Shown: positions 6,479-13,790, counted from the stretch's first letter. The stretch: DNA of 15,873 bases from CAZRNB01 sp964601355 (GCA_964601355.1 CAZRNB010000066.1:1-15873); one strand, 5' to 3'. Made by a program: numbers and translations. Notes: generated by a model from the sequence alone, not told the origin.

Positions 6479-7723
6479 ATGATGTTTAGAATTAGTGTTG
6501 TTGTTTTGTTGATTTTGATATTTTGCGCGGACGTCTCCGCGTTAGAGCCTGCCGAAATCCTGTTAATAGCAAACAGCGATAATGCAGCCTCCATGCGAAT
6601 TGCCAAATACTATTGCAAAATGCGGCAGGTGCCGACCAAAAATATTTTTACGATACCATTAGGGACGGAGCTAAGAGATACGATCAGCAGGAACGATTAT
6701 GATAAATGGCTTGCAAAACCGATTCGTGAAAAATTATTCAGCCTTGAATTTGCCGGAAAGATTAGATGTCTCTTGACTGCTTACGGCGTACCCTACAAGG
6801 TTGGTCCAAGAGAGCTGTTAAAGGGACTGGAAGGCAAATTAAATGAGCTGAAGGAATCAGCCGAGCAGGAAAAAAACACGATTGAGCAGTTAAAGTCCAC
6901 TGCCGGAGGAGACAGCTCCGCTGAATTCGAGCAAAAAAGTAAAAGGCTGGCTCAACTGCAGCTTGAGATTGATCGTATTACCGGAAAGGAAACAGCGGCA
7001 TCTGTCGATAGTGAGCTATCGCTTGTTTTATTTGGTGATTATGAGCTTTATCGATGGCAGCCAAATGTTCTGAAAAATAATGTGCACGGGTGGGATATCA
7101 GAACGCTTATGGTCTCTCGGCTGGATGGGCCGGACGAACAAATCGTCAAAGGTCTGATTGATAAAGCGCTGGCTGCGGAAAAAAACGGCTTAACCGGCAT
7201 GGCATATATCGATTCGCGTGGCTTTGCAACAAAGGATATATTCGGCCATTTTGACCAGTCTTTGCGGGATTTGGCGGTGCTGACAAATTTGCGAACGCAA
7301 CTATCTGTCAAAGAGGAGTGCACTGAAGCTCTTTTTGCGCCGGGAGCATGTCCCCAAACAGCTCTCTATTGTGGGTGGTACAGCCTGAAAAAATATGTGG
7401 ATGCTTTTGATTTCGTCGATGGCGCGGTCGGTTTCCATATCTCCAGCCTCGAAGCGGTAGATATTCATGACCCGAACAGCAGCCAATGGTGTCCGGCTAT
7501 GCTGCGGGATGGTATAACCGCAACGTTAGGCGCTGTGGCTGAGCCGTACCTTCACTCATTCCCGGAGCCCGCAGCGTTCTTCCGGGAGCTGTTCAACAGC
7601 AGGAGTCTTGTCGAGGCGTTCTACTATACAAATCCTTTTAATTCGTGGCAGCTAATCTTGATCGGTGACCCGCTGTATAGACCTTTCAAGGCAAATCAAA
7701 AATCAAAAAGTAAAGAGTTATGA
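6479..7723 (+). CDS. TIGR03790-like exported protein of unknown function
   Basis: About 414 residues from ATG 6479 (ATG 6482 is equally possible; a frame-open TTG lies at 6470). Residues 2-21 form a signal peptide ending near VSALEP. The mature start PAEILLIANSDNAASMRIAK, then YYCKMRQVPTKNI, LTAYGVPYKV, and the close NSWQLILIGDPLYRPF are hallmarks of a family I recognise as TIGR03790, seen in planctomycetes, acidobacteria and relatives. No reaction is known to me. Residues about 118-170 (LNELKESAEQEKNTIEQLK and on) form a charged coiled-coil insert. It directly follows the phosphoglycosyl transferase and so is probably part of the same transcript. The C-terminal tail QKSKSKEL is coded by heptamer repeats and is probably not ancestral. 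Confidence 0.78.
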   Translation: MMFRISVVVLLILIFCADVSALEPAEILLIANSDNAASMRIAKYYCKMRQVPTKNIFTIPLGTELRDTISRNDYDKWLAKPIREKLFSLEFAGKIRCLLTAYGVPYKVGPRELLKGLEGKLNELKESAEQEKNTIEQLKSTAGGDSSAEFEQKSKRLAQLQLEIDRITGKETAASVDSELSLVLFGDYELYRWQPNVLKNNVHGWDIRTLMVSRLDGPDEQIVKGLIDKALAAEKNGLTGMAYIDSRGFATKDIFGHFDQSLRDLAVLTNLRTQLSVKEECTEALFAPGACPQTALYCGWYSLKKYVDAFDFVDGAVGFHISSLEAVDIHDPNSSQWCPAMLRDGITATLGAVAEPYLHSFPEPAAFFRELFNSRSLVEAFYYTNPFNSWQLILIGDPLYRPFKANQKSKSKEL

Positions 7724-7789
7724 GTTCGTAGTTCATAGTTCATCGACGAACAACGAACTATGAACAGTGAACTATGAACAATGAACAAA
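7693..7789. repeat. Compound heptamer repeat with inverted halves
   Basis: Three sub-tracts in register. AAATCAA twice (7693, 7700), then AAAGTAA (7707). Then GTTATGA (7717), GTTCGTA (7724), GTTCATA (7731), GTTCATC (7738). After GAC come GAACAAC (7748), GAACTAT (7755), GAACAGT (7762), GAACTAT (7769), GAACAAT (7776) and GAACAAA (7783). The GTTCATA and GAACTAT arms can pair, so the transcript may fold into a hairpin after the TIGR03790-like gene. Confidence 0.9.
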
Positions 7790-7792
7790 GAT

Positions 7793-8545
7793 TCATTTTG
7801 ATATTTGATATTTGCTTAGACGAGCCACGGAAATTGTACCCACGACGACCGCAATTCCTGTGACTGAAACGATTAATTCTTTTATGGAGAAACTTCTGCC
7901 GAGAATCAGTGAGCCCAGCTTTACAGCCAAAAGAAACGCAATCGGCGGAGTTAACGCTATAATCAGCCATTCTGGCTTTGGAGGTTTTAGAATTTCCAAT
8001 TTCCAATTTCCAGTTTCCAGTTTCTGATGTATATTTTGAATCCATAGCAGAGTAAAAAATGCGTAGGCAAACAGATGAAAAACTGTATTTATCACCGGAT
8101 TCAAGTCCGCAATATTCACTCGCGAAACATTCGTTAAGCCGAAGATAGTAATACCCGTCACAACAAGAAAAGCAGGCCAAAAGGTAAATATAGAAAGAAT
8201 TATTAAGCCTGTTAGTGTAGCTGTCAAATCTGATATAAAATCCTTAGTATCACAACAACGTCCCGCTACAAAGCGCTGAAGCACCTCATCAAGGATGCCG
8301 TATAATACAACCACAAGAAGTATCCACCAGGCGGCGGCTTTGCGCCAGTTAACCTTTTTATCGGCATTGATCGCCGACCAAAGCAAAAATGTTAGGATCA
8401 GATATGCTAAAAAGTGAATGACTTTATCAGACACATCGGCTTCGCGGACCACTTGTGGAATGGGAATATGGGCGAGGATAAAGAGGGTGGGCCAATAAAT
8501 TATTAGTGAGAGTATGATTAGTTTTTGTTGGCGCGATAAATTCAT
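7793..8545 (-). CDS. VanZ-like integral membrane protein
   Basis: A 250-residue protein with about seven hydrophobic segments. Its ribosome site AAAGGA lies 9 bases before the ATG (8545). Family marks are HIPIPQ (26-31), SDKVIHFLAYLILTFLLW (39-56), GILDEVLQRFVAGR (83-96) and D-T-K-D-F-I-S-D-L-T-A (99-109), the conserved polar residues of VanZ-like proteins. VanZ itself gives low-level teicoplanin resistance by an unclear route; most homologues have no known role. The protein is longer than a typical VanZ (about 120-160): a second half (115-250) adds further membrane helices. Residues about 173-185 (QKLETGNWKLEI) are coded by a heptamer repeat, and the last residues KYQISK and the stop by another. 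It is divergent from the next gene. Confidence 0.85.
   Translation of the reverse strand: MNLSRQQKLIILSLIIYWPTLFILAHIPIPQVVREADVSDKVIHFLAYLILTFLLWSAINADKKVNWRKAAAWWILLVVVLYGILDEVLQRFVAGRCCDTKDFISDLTATLTGLIILSIFTFWPAFLVVTGITIFGLTNVSRVNIADLNPVINTVFHLFAYAFFTLLWIQNIHQKLETGNWKLEILKPPKPEWLIIALTPPIAFLLAVKLGSLILGRSFSIKELIVSVTGIAVVVGTISVARLSKYQISK
7797..7817. repeat. Heptamer repeat forming the vanZ C-terminus
   Basis: TTTGATA (7797), TTTGATA (7804) and TTTGCTT (7811). Read on the minus strand, it codes the final residues of the VanZ-like protein just before its stop. Confidence 0.7.
7993..8027. repeat. Heptamer tandem repeat inside the vanZ-like gene
   Basis: TTTCCAA (7993), TTTCCAA (8000), TTTCCAG (8007), TTTCCAG (8014), TTTCTGA (8021). 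Five units in perfect register inside coding sequence. The coded peptide is hydrophilic and sits between two membrane segments, a place that tolerates inserts. Confidence 0.85.
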
Positions 8546-8663
8546 TAAAATTGTCCTTTTAGAACCCTACTTTTCCAGGCGGTTTTTTTATTTCCATCAA
8601 TACATACATTTGACGGGGCGGGCCAAAGTGTATAAACTTATATGCAAAAAATAAAGTTCAATC

Positions 8664-8692
8664 TTGAAATATCTGGTTTTGACGTGTAAAAT
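8664..8692 (+). promoter_or_regulatory. Candidate promoter for the nitroreductase/DJ-1 fusion gene
   Basis: TTGAAA (8664-8669), 17-base spacer, TAAAAT (8687-8692), 44 bases before the ATG. The rest of the 8546-8699 gap between the divergent genes shows nothing clear. Confidence 0.35.
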
Positions 8693-8735
8693 AACATAAG
8701 TGTCATCTCAAAACCGTTTTGGAGGAACGAAGAAA

Positions 8736-10187
8736 ATGAAGCATCCGAAAATAATTATGAATTCTGTTATACAATCTATTGAATCTGCCGAAGCCCGTCC
8801 TGATAGGATACCACGTGGGGTATCCTACTGTGGGCAGTGGACTAAGCCATCCCCTGCGGGAGGTCGAAGGAGTGGGCCGGTCCATTACAGGCAGATTGCG
8901 CGATGGGCTGTGGCTGTAATGATTTTGGCCGGCATGGTGGCTGTCAGCCCGGGACAGCGCAGGCCGCGAGGTGAGCCTCTTAGGATAATCCAGCTTCCGC
9001 AGCCGAAATTGACCCACCAGGGTGGGCTTAGTTTCGAGGAGGCGGTTGTGAAGCATCGGATTGTACGCCAATTAAGCAATCAGCCAATTAGTTTTGAGCA
9101 GATGGGCCAATTGGCCTGGGCCGGCCAGGGTATAGCGGAGCCGTCGCCGCAGGCTTCGCCAAGGATGCGAGGCTCTCTTTCTGCGAGGCAAATGGCACAA
9201 CAGATGCAGATGATTTATCCTATAAGTCTGTTTTTTGCCTCACCAGGCGGCGTTCATGTTTATAAACCTGACGGACATAGCTTAGAGCAAATCTTCGACA
9301 GAGACGTGCGAGGTACGTTAGCATCGGCTGTTTCAAATCCGGAAGTGGTCGCGACAGCCGGCTGCTGCCTTATTATTGCAGGTCCGATTAGGGACCCTGC
9401 CGGAAGACCTGCCGCTGTTGCCAGAAGGCTTGTCTTGCTGCAGGCGGGGCAGACCGCTCAGAATATTCAATTACAGGCGGCAAGTTTGAGCCTGGCGACT
9501 GTGCCAATAAGTGAGTTTGATTCGAGAAATGTCGCAAGGACATGCAATTTGCCAAGAACTCTGGAGCCACTTTATATGATTTCTGTCGGCTACCCAGTCG
9601 AATCAGCCGATGTCGGGGCGGCAGCGGCACAGCAGCCGGCTGTTAATGTGCCATCTGCTCAAAATAGAACGGTATTAAGAACGGCTGTCTTGATAGTCAG
9701 CGGTGAGGATTTTGACGACAGGGAGCTTTTTGAGACTATGCGCGTTCTTAATACGTCAGGTGTTCAGACTGTTATAGCCAGCACCAGGCTGGGAGTTATA
9801 AGGGGCATGATGGGCGGGATAGCTGAGGCCGGAATTTTGGTGAGTCAGTTGAGAATTGATGATTTCAATGCGGTTATTTTTATTGGCGGTAATGGTGCAA
9901 GAGAGTATTACACCAGCCCCGACGCGTTGAATATCGCACGCGATGCGGTGGCCAGGAAAAAAATTCTGGCGGCGATTTCCACGGCGCCGGTCATTCTGGC
10001 CAATGCCGGTGTGCTGCGTAATATTCGTGCGACCGGCTATACTACCGAAAAGGCTATACTTCAGCAGGCTGGAGCTGTATATACCGGTAATCACGTAGAG
10101 CGGGACGGCCTTATAATAACTTCTACCGGGCAAATTGCTGTAGTGCAATTCGCTGCAGCCATAGCAGAGGCACTGGCTGGAAGGTGA
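8736..10187 (+). CDS. SagB-type nitroreductase-like domain fused to a DJ-1/PfpI-like domain
   Basis: 483 residues from ATG 8736, behind GGAGG (8721-8725). After about 54 polar residues comes one membrane segment (about 55-74, WAVAVMILAGMVAVSPGQ), likely a displaced signal anchor. Residues about 95-290 resemble SagB/ThcOx nitroreductases: SFEEAVVKHRIVRQL, FEQMGQLAWAGQGI, VHVYKPDGHSLEQI, LLQAGQTAQNIQLQAASL, VPISEFD and EPLYMISVGYP. Residues about 313-480 resemble DJ-1/PfpI: RTAVLIVSGEDFDDRELFE, VIFIGGNGAREY, ISTAPVILANAGVL. The nucleophile-elbow Cys of DJ-1 (usual AICHGP) is replaced by Ser415 in AISTAP, and the nitroreductase half lacks the usual TAPSAG-LYP stretch, so both halves may bind ligands without the standard chemistry. 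It probably faces the periplasm. Its substrate is unknown. Confidence 0.75.
   Translation: MKHPKIIMNSVIQSIESAEARPDRIPRGVSYCGQWTKPSPAGGRRSGPVHYRQIARWAVAVMILAGMVAVSPGQRRPRGEPLRIIQLPQPKLTHQGGLSFEEAVVKHRIVRQLSNQPISFEQMGQLAWAGQGIAEPSPQASPRMRGSLSARQMAQQMQMIYPISLFFASPGGVHVYKPDGHSLEQIFDRDVRGTLASAVSNPEVVATAGCCLIIAGPIRDPAGRPAAVARRLVLLQAGQTAQNIQLQAASLSLATVPISEFDSRNVARTCNLPRTLEPLYMISVGYPVESADVGAAAAQQPAVNVPSAQNRTVLRTAVLIVSGEDFDDRELFETMRVLNTSGVQTVIASTRLGVIRGMMGGIAEAGILVSQLRIDDFNAVIFIGGNGAREYYTSPDALNIARDAVARKKILAAISTAPVILANAGVLRNIRATGYTTEKAILQQAGAVYTGNHVERDGLIITSTGQIAVVQFAAAIAEALAGR
8804..8827. repeat. Hairpin element in the fusion gene's N-terminal coding region
   Basis: TAGGATACC (8804-8812), six-base loop, GGTATCCTA (8819-8827): nine perfect base pairs. 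A looser outer pairing (TGGAC about 8838 against GTCCA about 8880) follows. Together these code the polar residues that precede the membrane segment. Confidence 0.65.
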
Positions 10188-10213
10188 ACGAGAGACGAGG
10201 GACGATTCGTCCA
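10186..10213. repeat. Short heptamer repeat at the fusion gene's stop codon
   Basis: GAACGAG (10186), AGACGAG (10193), GGACGAT (10200), TCGTCCA (10207). The TGA stop (10185-10187) runs into the first unit. GGACG-ATT-CGTCC can form a small stem. Nothing else is evident from 10214 to 10330. Confidence 0.6.
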
Positions 10214-10334
10214 TTATACGTTAACCATCATTGGTAGATAGACATTCATTACCATCGACGCCATAGTAAATTCTCCACTTTTCAAAACATAAATACTTAT
10301 TAGCGAAAGGCTTATAAAATTTACCAAAATTTTT

Positions 10335-10384
10335 TTGACAATAAGTTATATTGTGCTATAATTCTAATACAATAGAATATTAGA
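10335..10384 (+). promoter_or_regulatory. Strong promoter with overlapping palindromic operator
   Basis: TTGACA (10335-10340), 16-base spacer, TATAAT (10357-10362): both hexamers match consensus. Overlapping and following the -10 are nested inverted repeats: ATTCTA (10361-10366) with TAGAAT (10373-10378), and TCTAATA (10363-10369) with TATTAGA (10378-10384). This placement is what an autorepressing GntR-type regulator would use; the regulator gene starts 35 bases downstream. Confidence 0.65.
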
Positions 10385-10418
10385 TGAATAACTCTTTACA
10401 ATCACATGGAGAATATAG

Positions 10419-10862
10419 ATGGTTGGATTCAAGCTTGATCTCAAGAGCGGCGTTCCTTTTTATCGCCAAATAGTTGACCAGATACGATATGGAATTGCCT
10501 CCAGACGCCTGTCGCCCGGAGAACAGCTTCCCACCGTCAGAGAGCTAGCAGTACAGTTGGAGATTAATCCCAATACTGTCCGCAAGGCCTATTCTGAATT
10601 GGAGATTTTGGGTGTGCTGGACACTCAGCAAGGCACAGGCACCTTTGTCAGTCATCAAGAGGTGGAAATTGCAGACTCGGAAAAAAGCCGCATGATTAAA
10701 CAAATCTGCGATGAGCTGGTCGCCCGCGGCCAGCAATACAACATTACAATGAAAGAGATTGTTGATCATTTACAAAGGAGACTTAACAATGGCCGAGAAA
10801 AAGAAAACTGGAATAGTCAGTTCAATAGCAACCAGGTACCAGGAAAGTCAGGTTGTCTCTGA
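10419..10862 (+). CDS. GntR-family transcriptional regulator, YtrA subfamily
   Basis: 147 residues from ATG 10419 (ribosome site GGAG at 10408-10411). Residues 5-75 hold the winged helix: FYRQIVDQIRYGIASRRLSPGEQLPTVRELA, then LEINPNTVRKAYSELE and the wing LDTQQGTGTFV. The C-terminal part is only about 70 residues with no ligand-binding fold of the larger subfamilies, which marks the YtrA group; these usually control a neighbouring membrane system and themselves. The last 25 residues (LNNGREKENW...) overlap the slipin gene by 74 bp and are probably a non-conserved run-out, since YtrA proteins commonly end near 120-130 residues. A palindrome over the -10 box upstream suggests autorepression. 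The ligand is unknown. Confidence 0.88.
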   Translation: MVGFKLDLKSGVPFYRQIVDQIRYGIASRRLSPGEQLPTVRELAVQLEINPNTVRKAYSELEILGVLDTQQGTGTFVSHQEVEIADSEKSRMIKQICDELVARGQQYNITMKEIVDHLQRRLNNGREKENWNSQFNSNQVPGKSGCL

Positions 10863-11748
10863 GCTTCATGTTAGTCTGGTTGCTCTGTTAGCAGCGATAT
10901 TTATATTACTGCTGGGATTTGTCGTGAATCGTTTTATACAACACGACTGGTTTATCTTTAACATACCCACTGCCGTAGTCACCATCTTTCTGAGTGTTTA
11001 CACCTTGTTGGGATTAAAAATTGCAAAGGAATGGGAGCGGGCGCTGGTTCTGCGCCTGGGCAAATTCAGCCGGTTAAGAGGTCCCGGTGCGTTTTTCATA
11101 ATACCGTTGATAGACAGCATCCCCCAGGTAGTGGACATGCGGATTCGCGCCACCGATTTCGCTTCAGAATCGACCCTGACTAAAGACACCGTTCCGGTCA
11201 ACGTGGATGCGATCTGCTTCTGGATGGTCTGGGACGCAAAAAAGGCAATATTAGAAGTTGAAGCCTATTACGTGGCCATTGTTTTATCAGCTCAGACTGC
11301 ACTGCGTGACATCATCGGCACGCATGAGCTGGCTGATTTGCTGACGCACCGCAGCGAGTTGGGAAAGAGATTGCGGGAAATCCTGGATGAAAAGACAAAT
11401 CCCTGGGGTATTACGGTTCAATCCGTGGAAATTCGTGACATCATAATACCAAAGGATTTGGAAAATGCCATGTCCAAGCAGGCTCAGGCCGAGCGGGAAC
11501 GCCAGGCCCGGATTATTCTTGGAACGGCGGAGACCGAAATCGCCGAGAAATTCGCCCAGGCTGCTAAGCAGTATGAGTCTAATCCCGTCGCGATGCATCT
11601 GCGCGGCATGAACATGCTCTTTGAGGGGCTAAAGGAAAAAGGATCGATGATTATCGTCCCCAGTTCTGCGCTGGAGACAATGAATCTGGGAGCGATAGGC
11701 GGACTGGCTGCCCTGAGCCAGATTAAAAGTGAAAAAGAACCAGCTTAG
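10789..11748 (+). CDS. Slipin / SPFH (band 7) membrane protein
   Basis: 319 residues from ATG 10789, with AAAGGAG at 10774-10780. Two hydrophobic segments (about 29-47 and 57-75) form a membrane hairpin. The SPFH domain follows: EWERALVLRLGKFSRLRGPGAFFIIPLID, VVDMRIRATDF, LTKDTVPVNVDAICFWMV, LRDIIGTHELADLLTHR, WGITVQSVEIRDIIIPKDLENAMSKQAQAERERQARI, the last being the start of the helical oligomerisation part. Slipins assemble in rings on membranes and affect lipid domains or protease access. The usual partner NfeD is absent; here the partner is a GntR regulator translated in an overlapping frame, so membrane stress control is a fair guess. The stop codon overlaps the convergent nadE stop. Confidence 0.9.
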   Translation: MAEKKKTGIVSSIATRYQESQVVSELHVSLVALLAAIFILLLGFVVNRFIQHDWFIFNIPTAVVTIFLSVYTLLGLKIAKEWERALVLRLGKFSRLRGPGAFFIIPLIDSIPQVVDMRIRATDFASESTLTKDTVPVNVDAICFWMVWDAKKAILEVEAYYVAIVLSAQTALRDIIGTHELADLLTHRSELGKRLREILDEKTNPWGITVQSVEIRDIIIPKDLENAMSKQAQAERERQARIILGTAETEIAEKFAQAAKQYESNPVAMHLRGMNMLFEGLKEKGSMIIVPSSALETMNLGAIGGLAALSQIKSEKEPA

Positions 11749-13391
11749 GCTCCGTAGCGGTTTGTAATCGGCAGCCGCCGGTCTTTGCCGAAGGCTTTGG
11801 GCGTAATTTTTATCCCCGGCGGACACAGCCGTCTTTTGTATTCATTTCTATCAACCATTCGAATAACGCTATGTACCTCGTCCTTCGGAAGTCCCGATTC
11901 AATGAGCTGTTGAGCGGATTTGTCTTCTTCGACGTAGCCTTTGAGGATTGTATCTAACAAATCGTAGTCCGGCAGCGAGTCGGTGTCTTTTTGGCCGGGC
12001 CGCAGCTCGGCGCTGGGCACTCTGGTTATTACATCGGCAGGGATAATTTCGCGTCCTGCAATTTTGTTTATGTGCTCAGCTAATTTATAGATGACGGTTT
12101 TAGGCACGTCCTTTATAACGGCAAAACCTCCGGCCGTATCACCATATAAAGTGGCATAGCCGACCGAGGTTTCGCTTTTATTCCCTGTAGTTAATACAAG
12201 GGAGCTGAGCTGATTGCTCAGTGACATCAGAATAGCGCCGCGGATTCTGGCCTGCAAATTTTCGTATGCGATACCTTTATCGTCCCAGCCGGGCACTACC
12301 TTTAACTCTTTATGGAATTTGGTTAGCATCGGCTCAATGGGAATAGTCAACAGCTCGGCACCAAGATTTTTAGCCAGGAGCTTTGCGTCTTTTATTGTCT
12401 CAGGGCTGTTAAATCTGGATGGCATTGTAACACAGACGACGTTCTCCGCGCCGACGGCGGTTACGGCTACGGCGGCGGTGACGGCAGAATCTATACCGCC
12501 GCTGACGCCAAGCATAATTTTCTTAAAGCCGTTCTTTAAGGCGTAATCTCTGGTACCGAGAACAAGCGCCTGATAGGTTTCATCAACGAAATCTGTGGGC
12601 TGGCTGGCTTGTGACCGTTTCGGTTCAACCTGTACAATCCCATTATCCGACACAGTGACATCAGCAATCAGCAAGTCTTCAGTAAATGCTTTGGCTTTGG
12701 CAGATATCTTGCCGGTAGAATCGGTGAACATGCTTCGGCCGTCGAAAACCAGTTCATCCTGTCCGCCGACGAGGTTGCAATATGAAACGGCGCAGCCAAA
12801 TTCTTTTGCACATTGGCCGATTATTTCCTGTCTTTTATTAATCTTTCCCAAATGGAATGGAGAGGCTGAGATGTTTGCAATCAAGTGGATTTTACTCCCG
12901 ACCTGAATAGGGGCATCCTTGAGAAAATACTTTAGCCATTTGATGTCCCATATATCGAAACAGATAGTAATCGCAATATTCAGATTTTTTACATTTATTA
13001 CCACCGGCTCATTGCCGGGCCGGAAATATCTTTGCTCATCAAATACGCTGAAATTGGGCAGCAGGCACTTTCTGTAAATTTTTGTAATCTGCCCATTTTG
13101 CAGGACGGCTGCTGAATTAAAACTGTGGTTTTCATTATTTTCTGCAAAGCCGACTATCATGGTCGTGCCAGGGCAATCAGAGGCAATTTTTTCCACAATT
13201 GATCGGTTGTCCTTTAAAAAGTGTTTTTTGAATAGCAAATCTTCGGGCGGATAGCCGCAAATAGCCAGCTCAGGAAAAACCAGCATATCTACATCAGCCT
13301 GAATTGCCTGACTATAGATAAGGCGTATCTTGTCTGCGTTGCCGACCAAATCACCCACAACTGCATCAAATTGTCCCAATCCTACACGCAC
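11745..13391 (-). CDS. nadE: Glutamine-dependent NAD(+) synthetase
   Basis: 548 residues from GTG 13391, chosen because AAAGGG lies 6 bases upstream and VRVGLGQFDAVVGD matches the family N-terminus; an upstream ATG (13418) or TTG (13436) would run into a hairpin. The enzyme makes NAD from deamido-NAD, ATP and glutamine. The N-terminal nitrilase domain has the triad Glu41 (VFPELAICGYPPEDLL), Lys108 (YRKCLLPN) and Cys144 (ITICFDIWD); family members usually have CED or CEE where this has CFD. The synthetase domain has the PP-loop SGGIDSA (297-303), TGNKSETSVGYATLYGDTAGG, RVPSAELRPGQKDTDSLPDY and the C-terminal EYKRRLCPPGIKITPKAFGKDRRLPITNRY region. It is full length and convergent with slipin. 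Confidence 0.95.
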   Translation of the reverse strand: MRVGLGQFDAVVGDLVGNADKIRLIYSQAIQADVDMLVFPELAICGYPPEDLLFKKHFLKDNRSIVEKIASDCPGTTMIVGFAENNENHSFNSAAVLQNGQITKIYRKCLLPNFSVFDEQRYFRPGNEPVVINVKNLNIAITICFDIWDIKWLKYFLKDAPIQVGSKIHLIANISASPFHLGKINKRQEIIGQCAKEFGCAVSYCNLVGGQDELVFDGRSMFTDSTGKISAKAKAFTEDLLIADVTVSDNGIVQVEPKRSQASQPTDFVDETYQALVLGTRDYALKNGFKKIMLGVSGGIDSAVTAAVAVTAVGAENVVCVTMPSRFNSPETIKDAKLLAKNLGAELLTIPIEPMLTKFHKELKVVPGWDDKGIAYENLQARIRGAILMSLSNQLSSLVLTTGNKSETSVGYATLYGDTAGGFAVIKDVPKTVIYKLAEHINKIAGREIIPADVITRVPSAELRPGQKDTDSLPDYDLLDTILKGYVEEDKSAQQLIESGLPKDEVHSVIRMVDRNEYKRRLCPPGIKITPKAFGKDRRLPITNRYGA

Positions 13392-13421
13392 AAAATACCC
13401 TTTAAACAATCTAAACATATA

Positions 13422-13449
13422 ACCCGCCTTCGCCAAAGCTAAGGCGGGT
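13422..13449. repeat. Hairpin in the nadE leader
   Basis: ACCCGCCTT (13422-13430) pairs perfectly with AAGGCGGGT (13441-13449) around a ten-base loop, 31 bases before the nadE start. It shares the CGCCTTCG/CGAAGGCG core with the element inside the GT4 gene. A regulatory role in the nadE leader is possible but not shown. Confidence 0.7.
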
Positions 13450-13557
13450 AAATTTGTATCCTGATGAGATTAGTACACAGTGTATTCCTGTCAAGACTTT
13501 TTTAGCGCTTGTAGGTTGCATGTCATAATTGCTCGCCATGCCCGCTGGACAAGCTGT

Positions 13558-13728
13558 CCTCCGTTTTCTGTTCTGTAATTGGCTTTGTCCTGTCTTGAGC
13601 CGGGTCGAAAGATTGGGTTTGTTTTCACCAAATATCCAGTACAATTTTTTCTCATAATCAATTGATATATTAAACTTTACATCCATTTGACTTTTTCGGA
13701 AATTGGCTTTGTTTTGCATAAAAATAGG
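13558..13728 (-). repeat. Planctomycete-type dispersed repeat (spurious open frame)
   Basis: On the minus strand the frame reads MQNKANFRKSQMDVK, then DYEKKLYWIFGENKPN, then TGQSQLQNRKR. I recognise this peptide pattern (KANF-RKSQM-V, KDYE, GENKPN) from many short predicted proteins in planctomycete assemblies, where it is a dispersed intergenic repeat and not a protein family. The frame has no ribosome site, and its ends run into a hairpin and a heptamer repeat. I could not check copy number. Confidence 0.55.
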
Positions 13729-13765
13729 CTGGTTTGTAGAGGATTCTCGACAATTGTAGAGCAGA

Positions 13766-13786
13766 CCATGGCCACAGGTGCCATGG
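13766..13786. repeat. Short hairpin
   Basis: CCATGGC (13766-13772) pairs with GCCATGG (13780-13786) around the seven-base loop CACAGGT. It lies between the dispersed repeat and a heptamer tract, with no gene attached. Confidence 0.6.
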
Positions 13787-13790
13787 CTAA

